From a virus, in IMG/VR virus record IMGVR_UViG_3300009151_000155, positions 1 to 39,495 of that record: a stretch of 39,495 nt of DNA; one strand, 5' to 3'. Numbering within the stretch: position 1 is the stretch's first letter; every line of letters begins with the position of its first letter. Shown here piece after piece: positions 30,836 through 38,965 of this stretch. Position numbers and translations under genes: made by a program. The notes under the pieces were generated by a model that saw only the letters and a program-made list of their open reading frames with translations, was not told the origin of the DNA and did no database searches.

Positions 30836-31301
30836 TGATGATATTAAATCTATTGTAGATAGGTATTTATTTAAACCAAATACACCAGATACTATCAATA
30901 GTATCACTGAAGAAATAAAATTTTTTTTAAATAAAAAACTTGATGAAGATGTAATTGAATCTTATGGTAAGATAGATGTGCGTATGCGTGATAGAGATAC
31001 TATTTTTATAAACATTACTCCTGAAATTAAAATTAAATCTAAAATAGTTAAATATATCTATATTGGAGAAACTATAGAAAAAGATTTATTTAAATTAAAC
31101 CATGGACAAATTTATGAAGTAAAATGTGACGCATATAGTTTAACACCTGAAACTTTAACACTTGAAACAGGATTTAAATTACCACAAAGACAAAGTGGTG
31201 AATTAGGTAGAGAAATTTTTAAAAAATTATTCGAAACTAACAAGTTTATTACATTAGCTCAATATAGAGATGATAGAATTAATCAAATATTAGAGGATTA
31301 A
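30828..31301 (+). CDS. Hypothetical protein, paralogue of the upstream gene
   Basis: Length 157 aa. Helical N-terminus (SIVDRYLFKPNTPDTINSIT), central beta region RMRDRDTIFINITPEIKIK and KYIYIGETIEKDLF, and the tail LAQYRDDRINQILED shared with 30515 and 9276. Unknown function; the repeated family suggests a phage-specific small fold used more than once, perhaps as a virion or complex component with a docking tail. It converges with the GNAT gene and overlaps its 3' end by 12 nt. Confidence 0.68.
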   Translation: MINDDIKSIVDRYLFKPNTPDTINSITEEIKFFLNKKLDEDVIESYGKIDVRMRDRDTIFINITPEIKIKSKIVKYIYIGETIEKDLFKLNHGQIYEVKCDAYSLTPETLTLETGFKLPQRQSGELGREIFKKLFETNKFITLAQYRDDRINQILED

Positions 31302-31652
31302 TGTATAATTGTTATACTCATCTACTAAACCTTTTAATTCAAACCCCATTTTTTGATAAAGACTATTAGCTACTGTATTAGACACTTCGGTATTAAGTTC
31401 CATAACTTTACATCCTCTTTGTTTAGCTCTATTAATAGCAGAAACCATTAATTTTTTGCTATAACCTTTTCCTCTCCATTTTTCTAAAACGGCTACGGAA
31501 AAAACAGAAGCTTTACCATCTGCTGAAAAGCATAAGATTAAGCTACCAACTTGTTTATTATTTTCGGTAATGTAAAGTAATTCGGAATCTAAATTAACAC
31601 TATTAACATCTATAAAGTGGTTATTTTCGGTGATTTGGGTAAATTTATTCAT
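31290..31652 (-). CDS. GNAT family N-acetyltransferase
   Basis: Length 120 aa, a minimal GNAT. The acetyl-CoA-binding motif A is VFSVAVLEKWRGKGYSKKLM (V-x-x-x-x-R-G-x-G-Y), preceded by the beta strands GSLILCFSADG and followed by INRAKQRGCKVMELNTEVSN and ANSLYQKMGFELKG. It transfers an acetyl group to an amine, on a protein or small molecule that cannot be deduced. It is the only minus-strand gene in this plus-strand stretch and starts 61 nt from the divergent polymerase-like gene, with AATATATATTT boxes between them. Confidence 0.85.
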   Translation of the reverse strand: MNKFTQITENNHFIDVNSVNLDSELLYITENNKQVGSLILCFSADGKASVFSVAVLEKWRGKGYSKKLMVSAINRAKQRGCKVMELNTEVSNTVANSLYQKMGFELKGLVDEYNNYTLIL

Positions 31653-31713
31653 AATAAATATATATTTTAAACTTTTCTATAAATATATATTTAATATAAA
31701 AGTCAAGAAATTA

Positions 31714-32922
31714 ATGATTAAAAATTTTAATATAAAGTCTAAATTACAATCAAAAAAATATAGCCTGCAATTTTTACCAAAGTCAATTGAGAAATTATCT
31801 ACCGAAACTTTTATAATTTATAATGGTAAAAAATTAAAACCAGCTTTCATAATAGATATAGTTCATAATTTATTATTAAGGTATTACTTCAAAAAAGAAA
31901 ATCTATTTAATTTATCATCTCTTATATTAAAGGAAAAATATGGTTATTTATATAACTACTATATGGATTATTTAGTTAAAAATGATATACTGTATATTTC
32001 TAAAGAATATATGCAAGGTAAAAATGCCAGAGTATATAAACTACATAATCATATAATAGAAGAGCAAATTCTACGTTATAAAAATTCAGATCCATCTTTA
32101 TTAAAAAAATATAAAAGTGCTGTCAGTGCTATTGATAATAGTGATATTGTTAAAAATAGTATATTCCCAGAGATAAAACAAAAAATAGTAGCTGATTTAT
32201 TTACTACATCTATTGATTTCGAAAAGGCTATTTATTATTTAAATAATACAATACAAGATTCTGATTCATTCAATAAGAATAAATACTCGGTTGAATCTAT
32301 ATATGATAAGCATATATTTTATCATTTTGATAAATATGGACGGGTTCATACTAACTTCACTATATTAAAATCATTTATAAGAAAGAATTGTTTATTGATA
32401 AATGGTGTTGAAACGGCTGAAATAGATATTTCTAATAGTCAACCACTTTTTTTATCAAAGATAATAAATGAAGAAGGTATTGGTATAGAAGAGAAAGAGC
32501 TTAGTGTATTTAATTATTTAGTATATCATGGTAAATTTTACCAATTTTTAATGGATAAATCAAATATAAAAGACAAAAAAGAGTGTAAAGAATTAGTTTA
32601 TGTAACTATATTCGGTAGGAATAATTCTAAAATAAGAAATGCGTTTGCTATACTATTTCCTTCTATTTATAGATTTATTATAGATTATAAAACAGCATAC
32701 GGTGATTATAGGATTTTATCACATAAATTACAAAATGAAGAGTCCAATTTTATTTTTAACCAATTGATTAAAAAAATAGCGATTATAAATCCAGAAATTA
32801 ATGTAATTACCATACACGATAGTATTATTGTAGAGAAACAATATGAGGAACAAGTTCAAAATTTAATGAATTCTATGTTAGATATAGAATTTGGATTTAT
32901 AAATAAGAATTATAAATTCTAA
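31714..32922 (+). CDS. Divergent single-subunit polymerase palm protein (family A / T7 RNA polymerase superfamily)
   Basis: ATG at 31714 is chosen; the longer frame from 31630 would run into the divergent GNAT gene. Length 402 aa. Three motifs occur in the right order and spacing for a right-hand palm: motif A VETAEIDISNSQPLFLSKI with Asp238; motif B-like ECKELVYVTIFGRNN with Lys292, Tyr296 and Gly301; motif C INVITIHDSIIVEKQYEEQ with His-Asp at 368-369 (compare VHDE in DNA polymerase I and IHDS in T7 RNA polymerase). The N-terminal 200 residues do not show an exonuclease or a promoter-recognition domain I know. It may be a primase, terminal transferase, or RNA or DNA polymerase; the chemistry is open. 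The three motifs are seen; the assignment is inference. Confidence 0.6.
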   Translation: MIKNFNIKSKLQSKKYSLQFLPKSIEKLSTETFIIYNGKKLKPAFIIDIVHNLLLRYYFKKENLFNLSSLILKEKYGYLYNYYMDYLVKNDILYISKEYMQGKNARVYKLHNHIIEEQILRYKNSDPSLLKKYKSAVSAIDNSDIVKNSIFPEIKQKIVADLFTTSIDFEKAIYYLNNTIQDSDSFNKNKYSVESIYDKHIFYHFDKYGRVHTNFTILKSFIRKNCLLINGVETAEIDISNSQPLFLSKIINEEGIGIEEKELSVFNYLVYHGKFYQFLMDKSNIKDKKECKELVYVTIFGRNNSKIRNAFAILFPSIYRFIIDYKTAYGDYRILSHKLQNEESNFIFNQLIKKIAIINPEINVITIHDSIIVEKQYEEQVQNLMNSMLDIEFGFINKNYKF

Positions 32923-32954
32923 CTTTTTAATATATACATAAAATAAATCTCATA

Positions 32955-33524
32955 ATGATCAACCTTAACGACATCAATTTATCATTCTTAATGGCTTCGC
33001 CAGAAATCGTTGGTTTATCTCAATTAGAAAACAATCATAGAAATAATACATTTTTAAATATGTTATATTCTATGAATTATTCTATTGTGCCTATTTATGC
33101 TTATGATAAAGGTGTTTATGAAAAGAATTATTTAGCAATTTGCTCCGAAGATAATGATAAACTAAGACAAGAATCTATATTTATGATGAATCAATTTCAT
33201 AAAAATGATATTTTTGTTAAATATAGAGGACATGATATTTTAACTAAAATTAATTTTAAAGGAGATGAATATCCAATAGAAGTTAATTACTATGATAGTA
33301 ATGAAAATAATAAAGTATTTATACATGACGGTGTTTCATTCACATTAAATGAAAAAAAACGTTATATTTTTCCTAAAACTAAAGAAGATTTAAAAGAAGG
33401 TATGATTGTTGAGTATTTCAATAATAATAATTGGTATCAAAAAATTGTTACTAATTTAGATATTGAATACGACAAGATGTATAAATTATTAATGAAATAC
33501 GAAAAAATAAGAGTTTGTTATTAG
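32955..33524 (+). CDS. Hypothetical protein
   Basis: Length 189 aa. MINLNDINLSFLMASPEIVG begins a helical region; the middle (IFVKYRGHDILTKINFKGDEY-PIEVNYYDS) is beta-rich, and the end LKEGMIVEYFNNNNWYQKIVTN has an SH3/Tudor-like pattern. No recognisable family. It lies 32 nt after the polymerase-like gene with its own TTTTTAATATATACATAAA leader, and the next gene starts 1 nt after it, so these two are coupled. Confidence 0.65.
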   Translation: MINLNDINLSFLMASPEIVGLSQLENNHRNNTFLNMLYSMNYSIVPIYAYDKGVYEKNYLAICSEDNDKLRQESIFMMNQFHKNDIFVKYRGHDILTKINFKGDEYPIEVNYYDSNENNKVFIHDGVSFTLNEKKRYIFPKTKEDLKEGMIVEYFNNNNWYQKIVTNLDIEYDKMYKLLMKYEKIRVCY

Positions 33525-33525
33525 T

Positions 33526-34308
33526 ATGTTTAACTCGGAAGAATTTTTAAGAATAGCTAATCGAACACAAGAAACTATGTTTCTAAAAGAGGAACATAGT
33601 ATTAGCGAATCTGATAAAAAAAGAATTATAGATTATATTAAAGAAAATGATTTAGATTATATGGTATCGGAAGAAAATCATATATTTAGATTTTTTATTA
33701 CGTCATATGACAGATATTTATATCAATTTTTAAAATATAATGAGCAATATATAGTTATTAAAACAGACACAAAATTAGGTGGCTCAGGTTCACCAAAATC
33801 ATTTAGATACTCTTATTATAAAAACTTACAACAAGTTATAGAACATTTATCCTATACAGATAGCAGTTTGTATAAAGTCTGGTGGGAAGTATTAGATGGT
33901 ATTGGACGCCCATCATCTGTTAATATAGGATTTATAAAAGAAGGATATACTGATGAGTGGTTTAAAGAGTTCATTAAAACTAATGAGTGGTATGGTATGG
34001 ATGAGGAACAATACAAATGCCTTGTTTATGAAAAGAAAATAAATATAAAAGTTATATCTCCACATAATACACTACATGAAGTTAGTTTATTTAATGATTA
34101 TGCGCCAACTGATATGGATAAATTGTATATGGAAATACATCCTATTAGTGTGCAGGAAAGTAATGAATCTTATTTTGTTAAAATACTTATTAATAATGAG
34201 GAAGTATTAAAAGAGTATATAAAATATCGTGTTCATCGTAAAAAAGGATTAAAAATATTTTTAGAAGAATTATTTAACAATAAAAATCAATATGTTCAAT
34301 TCAAATAA
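33526..34308 (+). CDS. Hypothetical protein
   Basis: Length 260 aa. FRFFITSYDRYLYQFLKYNEQYIVIKT type strand-rich N-terminal half, a middle with WWEVLDGIGRPSSVNIGFIK, and a basic helical C-terminus (KYRVHRKKGLKIFLEELF). Not recognised. No transmembrane segment or signal. Its last codons and TAA form the left arm of a 47-bp palindrome that ends the transcript. Confidence 0.65.
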   Translation: MFNSEEFLRIANRTQETMFLKEEHSISESDKKRIIDYIKENDLDYMVSEENHIFRFFITSYDRYLYQFLKYNEQYIVIKTDTKLGGSGSPKSFRYSYYKNLQQVIEHLSYTDSSLYKVWWEVLDGIGRPSSVNIGFIKEGYTDEWFKEFIKTNEWYGMDEEQYKCLVYEKKINIKVISPHNTLHEVSLFNDYAPTDMDKLYMEIHPISVQESNESYFVKILINNEEVLKEYIKYRVHRKKGLKIFLEELFNNKNQYVQFK

Positions 34309-34343
34309 AAAAGCACCAAATTGGTGCTTTTTTATTTGAATTG
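34297..34343 (+). terminator. 47-bp near-perfect palindromic terminator
   Basis: Arms 34297-34319 and 34321-34343 are exact complements (23 bp) around one central A; the core gcaccaa/ttggtgc is followed by a T run. It contains the stop codon of the gene at 33526. Confidence 0.85.
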
Positions 34344-34390
34344 ACAACTTCATAGCCACAACCAAAGAAAGTTTATATAATATATAGTAT

Positions 34391-35317
34391 ATGAAAAAAC
34401 AAGAAAAAAACTATTTAAAATTTTTAAAAAATGCCAATATTAAGCATAATAATTTTTATGATTATGACAAATTTACTTATGAAACTGCAAGAATAGCAGG
34501 GACTATTACATGCCCTATACATGGCGACTTTCAACAAAGACCAGATAACCATTTACAAGGTAAAGCATGTAAATTGTGTGGTATAAGCAAATTGAAAACT
34601 CTTTTTACCAAAACAAAAGAAAAATTTATTGAAGAATCAAATTTAATACACAATAATAAATATAATTACTCTAAAACAGATTATATTAATGATTCAACCA
34701 AATTAATTGTAATATGTCCTATACACGGAGAATTTGAACAATTAGCTAATAAGCATATAAATGGTAGAGGATGTCCTAATTGTAAAGGTGATAAATTTAC
34801 CAAATCAATGAATACAAAATATAGCAAAATATTCATTGATAGAGCAAAAAAAGTACATGGTGATAAATATAATTATTCTAAAGTTAACTATAAAAAATCA
34901 AGTGAATCAATTATAATAATATGTCAAAAACATGGTGAATTTAAACAAATTCCTTACAATCATTTAATTGGTAAAGGTTGTAAACTATGCAAGAATTCAC
35001 ATGGAGAAGTAAAAATAGAAAATTATCTTTGTAGCAAAAATATTGTTTTTAAAAGAGAAAAAACTTTCATAGACTGCAAAAATAAAGAAGCATTACCATT
35101 TGATTTTTATTTAGAAAAATATAACTTAATAATTGAATTTGACGGAGAACAGCATTTTAAGCCTATGGGATATTTTGGTGGAGAAAAAAAATTGTTATAT
35201 ACACAACAAAATGATAAAATAAAAAACGAATATTGCCAAAATAACAATATTCGTTTAATAAGGATACCTTATACAGAAGTTGACAATATTGAAAATATAT
35301 TAACTAAACTGATTTAA
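34391..35317 (+). CDS. Free-standing Vsr-fold homing endonuclease
   Basis: Length 308 aa, second member of the family at 3982. Repeated units of the form CPIHGDFQQRPDNHLQGKAC-LCG, CPIHGEFEQLANKHINGRGCPNCKG and CQKHGEFKQIPYNHLIGKGC-LCK are spaced about 70 residues apart, each with Cys-x-x-His and closing Cys-x2-Cys. The nuclease domain is at the end: EVKIENYLCSKNI, PFDFYLEKYNLIIEFDGEQHF, FGGEKKLLYTQ. It is inserted between the 34308 terminator and the convergent glycosyltransferase, whose 3' end it overlaps by 18 nt. No interrupted target is visible next to it. The TATAATATATAGTAT leader matches the recurrent box. Confidence 0.85.
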   Translation: MKKQEKNYLKFLKNANIKHNNFYDYDKFTYETARIAGTITCPIHGDFQQRPDNHLQGKACKLCGISKLKTLFTKTKEKFIEESNLIHNNKYNYSKTDYINDSTKLIVICPIHGEFEQLANKHINGRGCPNCKGDKFTKSMNTKYSKIFIDRAKKVHGDKYNYSKVNYKKSSESIIIICQKHGEFKQIPYNHLIGKGCKLCKNSHGEVKIENYLCSKNIVFKREKTFIDCKNKEALPFDFYLEKYNLIIEFDGEQHFKPMGYFGGEKKLLYTQQNDKIKNEYCQNNNIRLIRIPYTEVDNIENILTKLI

Positions 35318-36067
35318 TTTACCAATATTTGGTAAAGACATGTCAATATGTTTTTTTAATTGTTCTTTTGTAGTATTTTGAAAATGATTTAAAATTTGTA
35401 GATTTCTTTGGTATAATTTCATATCTATTTTTGCTTTCTCGTGATAAAAGTGATAGCATCTGTTAGATAAAGTTGTGTGTGTTAAAAACGTCTTGACCTT
35501 TAAGGATTGAAAGTCATCTTCACCACCCCATGATATGAAGTCCTGATTCCATCCACCAATTTCATATAATTTTTCTTTTTTGAACATTATAATACCACCA
35601 CATAAAGGAACTTTTTGTATATCATCAGCAGCTTCTCCCCTACCGATTCTATCAATTTGTAATATACTATTTAAATCCATTTGTGCCTCTTGTGGTGTTA
35701 AATCTACAACAGAATTATATGGATTTACACAATCATAATTATCTAATGCTTGAACACCTTGGATAAAAGAATTTGGATGAATGATTAAATCAGAGTCACC
35801 AAATATAATAATAGGTGTCGTGATATATCTTGTAGCTACATTAAATGCCCAAGCTTTATTAAATGGTAATTCACTTTTAATAAAAACATGTTTAACTCTT
35901 AAATTAAGTTCGGCTATTTTAGATACTTTATCCTGTTCAACTAAAAGTATTTCTAAACCTTGGAAAGGTTGTAGCCATTCTAAAACTCTTCTTAAATTTT
36001 GAAGTCTATCTGGCTTATGTTGATACGCAATAACATATGTTATTTTGGGTATATTTTGTAATTCCAT
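35300..36067 (-). CDS. Glycosyltransferase, GT-A fold
   Basis: Length 255 aa. N-terminal nucleotide-sugar fold ITYVIAYQHKPDRLQNLRR, the metal-binding DxD as FGDSDLIIHP (91-93), then PLCGGIIMFKKEKLYEIGG-WNQDFISWGGEDDF, the acceptor-side motif of the galactosyltransferase/GT2-like group, and CYHFYHEK with a final His. It transfers a sugar from a UDP- or GDP-donor. The acceptor might be modified phage DNA, a capsid protein or host surface sugar; neighbouring genes do not decide. It converges with the Vsr endonuclease. Confidence 0.82.
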   Translation of the reverse strand: MELQNIPKITYVIAYQHKPDRLQNLRRVLEWLQPFQGLEILLVEQDKVSKIAELNLRVKHVFIKSELPFNKAWAFNVATRYITTPIIIFGDSDLIIHPNSFIQGVQALDNYDCVNPYNSVVDLTPQEAQMDLNSILQIDRIGRGEAADDIQKVPLCGGIIMFKKEKLYEIGGWNQDFISWGGEDDFQSLKVKTFLTHTTLSNRCYHFYHEKAKIDMKLYQRNLQILNHFQNTTKEQLKKHIDMSLPNIGKLNQFS

Positions 36068-36109
36068 TTATTTTTTATTTTTTATATCAATAAAAAATAA
36101 AAGGTTTAA

Positions 36110-36137
36110 AAAAGCCCACCAAATTTGGTGGGCTTTT
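36110..36137 (-). terminator. Perfect 28-bp palindromic terminator
   Basis: aaaagcccaccaaa (36110-36123) / tttggtgggctttt (36124-36137), ending at the stop of the 62-codon gene at 36139 on the minus strand. Confidence 0.82.
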
Positions 36138-36138
36138 A

Positions 36139-36327
36139 TTATGACTTTATTATTCCTGGATTTTTGTAAGCTTTTTGCTCTACTATTTCAAGTAATTGAT
36201 TTGGAGTTAATTGGTTTTTATCCCAACCTTTTTTTCTCGCATAATCATTAATAAATCTTTCTCTTAACATAGTTAAGTCATCCTTTGATAAATTGTTTGT
36301 ACTTTTTATTAAATTTTCATTATTCAT
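36139..36327 (-). CDS. Small hypothetical protein (62 aa)
   Basis: MNNENLIKSTNNLSKDDLT, then MLRERFINDYARKKGWDKNQ and LTPNQLLEIVEQKAYKNPGI. It is helical and evenly charged, with the KGW-x-x-x-x-L-T-P-x-Q-L-L-E-I signature, so it is likely a real small DNA- or protein-binding protein. It has a TTTAATATATAAA box upstream and its own terminator downstream. Unknown function. Confidence 0.65.
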   Translation of the reverse strand: MNNENLIKSTNNLSKDDLTMLRERFINDYARKKGWDKNQLTPNQLLEIVEQKAYKNPGIIKS

Positions 36328-36375
36328 AATTTTTCGTTATTTTTTTATATATTAAATAAAAAATCTATGTTTTTA

Positions 36376-36407
36376 CTTGTTTTTGTGAAAAAATCTTTGT
36401 ATCTTTG
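36376..36407 (+). promoter_or_regulatory. Bacteroidota-type promoter of the 2H-phosphoesterase/Fpg pair
   Basis: CTTG (36376-36379, one mismatch to TTTG), 20 nt, TATCTTTG (36400-36407), 20 nt before the ATG at 36428. Confidence 0.6.
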
Positions 36408-36427
36408 CACGACAAATAAATTTATCA

Positions 36428-36970
36428 ATGGTCATAAAAGTAAAAGGCAAGCTTAAATTCCAACCAGAGAATAAGACTAAAAAACATGATAAGCAAGATT
36501 GGAAAAAAATTGCAATGATTATGTTAAAGTGTGATATAGATAATTATTACGCTTGGTTTCTTAATAAAAGATTTAACTTAGATTTTGTTAAAAATTTAAG
36601 GGGAGCACACGTCACTATTATATCCGATAGAGTTAATCCAGAAGTGTTTGAACAAGCTGCTGGAAAATTTGAAGGTAAAGAAATAACATTTTTCTATGAA
36701 TTAGAACCAAGAACTAATACTAAACATTGGTGGTTAAGAGTTCATTGTCCAGAAGCAGAAGAAATAAGAGAAGCAATGGGTTTGAGTAAAGAACCATATT
36801 TCGGATTTCATCTAACAATAGGTTATATGAATGAGAGAAATATAGGACACTCTGGTTATATTTATAATACTATTAAAAAGTTTGGACTATTAAGTTCTGA
36901 GCCAAGAAAACCATTATCTGAACATAAAATAATAGACTTTTATGAAAAAGATAAATTACAAATAAAATAA
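36428..36970 (+). CDS. 2H phosphoesterase, possible Acb1-like anti-CBASS protein
   Basis: Length 180 aa. Two H-x-T motifs, GAHVTII (H61, T63) and GFHLTIGYM (H128, T130), define the 2H phosphoesterase fold, here in one compact domain. Members cut 2',3'-cyclic phosphates, ligate RNA, or, as T4 gp57B/Acb1, degrade the cyclic nucleotides used by CBASS defence. The size and motif spacing resemble Acb1, and the surroundings (W-rich TKHWWLRVHCPEA) would suit a nucleotide-binding face. I cannot separate an RNA-repair role from counter-defence by eye. It is 6 nt from the Fpg-like gene and shares its promoter. Confidence 0.78.
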   Translation: MVIKVKGKLKFQPENKTKKHDKQDWKKIAMIMLKCDIDNYYAWFLNKRFNLDFVKNLRGAHVTIISDRVNPEVFEQAAGKFEGKEITFFYELEPRTNTKHWWLRVHCPEAEEIREAMGLSKEPYFGFHLTIGYMNERNIGHSGYIYNTIKKFGLLSSEPRKPLSEHKIIDFYEKDKLQIK

Positions 36971-36976
36971 TAAATT

Positions 36977-37750
36977 ATGCCAGAATGGGCTGAAGTAAAA
37001 ATTAGTGCGGATTTTATTAATGTTAATTCAAAAGATAAATCATTTACTAAACTATATCATGTAGAAAAGGGCAATGCTGCGATTTTAGATACGAAATTTA
37101 ATAACTTTACAATCGAAGCTAACACTAATGGGAAAGAATTGCAATTATCGCTTAAACAAGATAATAAAATTATACCTATCTATATTTTTATGGGTATGAG
37201 TGGTGGATGGAAATATATAAATACTAATGATTGGAATAATATTAAATTCACAAGACTTCGGTTTGATGATAACATCGGTAATTCTTTATCATTATATGGT
37301 GGTTTCTTGGGGCCGAAATATTCAATAGGTTCACCATTTAAATCCTCTAAAAGAGGCCCAGATCCAGTAAAAGAATTTGAATTATTTAAGAAAAATATAT
37401 TAGATAATTTAGATAAAAAGGCATTTAGTAAGCCTATATATGAGGTATTACTGAACCAAGAGTATTTTAATGGAATAGGTAATTATTTACGTTCTACTAT
37501 ACTTTATTATTTAGATGAGAATCCATTTATAGATGCTAAGACGATTATAAAAAATAATCCTAAAATATTAGATTTATGTAATGAAATCCCCTTAAAAGCA
37601 TATTATTTAAATGGTGGTCAATTACGAGATTGGCAAAATCCATTTGTAAAAGATTCAACTGAATTTGATGATTGGGTTTTTTACCAAAAAGGAGAATCAA
37701 TAAAAGATTCAAATAATAGAACATTTTGGTATAATAAAAAATGGAAATAA
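36977..37750 (+). CDS. Fpg/Nei-type DNA glycosylase, zincless-finger
   Basis: Length 257 aa. It starts MPEWAEV, the family's Pro-Glu catalytic N-terminus (Met is removed so Pro is the nucleophile and Glu the acid/base). The helix-two-turn-helix is at LLNQEYFNGIGNYLRSTILY, and the end SIKDSNNRTFWYNKKWK replaces the Cys4 zinc finger with a finger lacking metal ligands, as in NEIL1 and some viral enzymes. It removes oxidised bases and cuts the backbone. It ends inside a 58-bp palindromic terminator. Likely expressed early with the 2H gene from a host-type promoter. Confidence 0.88.
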   Translation: MPEWAEVKISADFINVNSKDKSFTKLYHVEKGNAAILDTKFNNFTIEANTNGKELQLSLKQDNKIIPIYIFMGMSGGWKYINTNDWNNIKFTRLRFDDNIGNSLSLYGGFLGPKYSIGSPFKSSKRGPDPVKEFELFKKNILDNLDKKAFSKPIYEVLLNQEYFNGIGNYLRSTILYYLDENPFIDAKTIIKNNPKILDLCNEIPLKAYYLNGGQLRDWQNPFVKDSTEFDDWVFYQKGESIKDSNNRTFWYNKKWK

Positions 37751-37787
37751 CTATCACTAGTGATAGTTATTTCCATTTTTTATTATA
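37730..37787. terminator. 58-bp perfect palindromic bidirectional terminator
   Basis: Arms 37730-37758 and 37759-37787 are exact complements with no loop base; the centre is CACTAGTG and each flank is A/T-rich. It lies between convergent genes and includes the last codons and stop of the Fpg gene. Confidence 0.85.
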
Positions 37788-37797
37788 ATATTAGTAA

Positions 37798-38505
37798 TTA
37801 GATACTGAAAGGATATACTTCATTACCAGTATTTACTGGGCCCAATGGTAAATAGTTTAGAACTACTGTATAGTTATTTAATCCACCTGAAAAAGTAACA
37901 CCATTTGCAGAAGCAGTTGCAAAGCTACCACCAGCGGCACCAGCAACGATTGTATTACTTATTGTAGTAGTGTTATAAAAATTACCAGTATTTGTTGGAG
38001 CTGTAAATACTAAAGAAGTAGTACCACTTAATGCAACGCTAAATCCAGCAGCCGCGCCAGTAAAATTTAAACAACTTGCACTAGCGATAAGTGCTGTAAA
38101 GAAGTTAGATATTGTTGGAGCCAATGTTGTCGAACTAGTTGCATTTATTACTGTTACTCCTTTAATTTGAACTTTAAGATTAGTAGAAGAAGAAACCGTA
38201 CCACTATAATTATAAGTTAAAGTTGGTTGTGTATATGTTGTAGTGGAAGATGTTCCTAATGTCCCAACTGTCAACTTAATAAGATCATACGGCACTTCTT
38301 CTCCGGTTGTTGCTGAATTAGAGTCATATAATCCCTGATATGAATTGCTGCTAGTAAGTGAAGCTACTATTGAGTTAGAGAATCCATCTATGGAAAAAGT
38401 TGCACCTGCTGTACCAGCAATTCTTAACTTGAAATAAGTTAATGACATACTTAAAGTAGGCCCTGCGTAAGTTAGATTATCAATATTGAAATAAGGTCTT
38501 GACAT
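37798..38505 (-). CDS. Predicted virion surface protein, Ser/Thr/Gly-rich
   Basis: Length 235 aa. It begins MSRPYFNIDNLTYAGPTLSM, almost the same as the next gene (MSIPYFNINSMTYSGGTVSF), so they are paralogues in the N-terminal ~20 residues. The rest is low in charge and rich in Ser, Thr, Ala and Gly with repeated beta-strand patterns (SFATASANGVTFSGGLNN), suggesting an extended beta-sandwich such as a head decoration or fibre domain. No signal peptide. It lies downstream of the capsid gene in the same direction, so a capsid-associated role is likely. Confidence 0.68.
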   Translation of the reverse strand: MSRPYFNIDNLTYAGPTLSMSLTYFKLRIAGTAGATFSIDGFSNSIVASLTSSNSYQGLYDSNSATTGEEVPYDLIKLTVGTLGTSSTTTYTQPTLTYNYSGTVSSSTNLKVQIKGVTVINATSSTTLAPTISNFFTALIASASCLNFTGAAAGFSVALSGTTSLVFTAPTNTGNFYNTTTISNTIVAGAAGGSFATASANGVTFSGGLNNYTVVLNYLPLGPVNTGNEVYPFSI

Positions 38506-38566
38506 AGTTATATTTTTATTTTGTTATAGTATATATATTATTTTTAAAATGCATTTTTATTAGTTT

Positions 38567-38965
38567 TTATGTCCTAAATGTATAAGTTTCCACAACACGA
38601 TTAACTTGATATAAAGTTCCATATCCACCTGGATTATATATACCCGTATTATACGGATATCCACCATTTAGGAATGATGTACCACCAGTTAATCCAATTC
38701 CTTGTGGTTGGTTTAGTGGATAATTTATATAAGGTGATTTTAAAAAAGAAAATGTTAAATTATAAGTAGTTGAAGCTGATAAACTTAATGAAAATGTATA
38801 AGTTGACCTTATACCAAATGAATTAGCATAAGATAATGTCACGCCTGTCCAAAATCCAGCTATACTAATAGAAGCACCACCTAAAAAATTGGAATAATCC
38901 GCATTAAATGATACTGTGCCACCAGAATAGGTCATAGAATTTATATTAAAATATGGTATAGACAT
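38567..38965 (-). CDS. Predicted virion surface protein, paralogue
   Basis: Length 132 aa. Shares the MS-PYFNI-x3-TY-G-T N-terminus with 37798. Beta-rich, Tyr/Gly/Ser/Asn composition (YPYNTGIYNPGGYGTLY), no membrane segment. It may attach to the capsid surface through the common N-terminal peptide, with different exposed C-terminal domains. It has a TTTAATATATAATAA leader and lies between the capsid gene's terminator and the paralogue. Confidence 0.68.
   Translation of the reverse strand: MSIPYFNINSMTYSGGTVSFNADYSNFLGGASISIAGFWTGVTLSYANSFGIRSTYTFSLSLSASTTYNLTFSFLKSPYINYPLNQPQGIGLTGGTSFLNGGYPYNTGIYNPGGYGTLYQVNRVVETYTFRT

Noticed and set aside
31630-31713. Longer N-terminus for the polymerase-like protein
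   Set aside because: It would overlap the divergent GNAT gene and is a hydrophobic AT-rich translation of the leader; ATG 31714 follows a normal spacer.
35318-35337. Palindrome tttaccaat/atttggtaaa as a terminator
   Set aside because: It lies inside the glycosyltransferase coding end and lacks a T run on either side.
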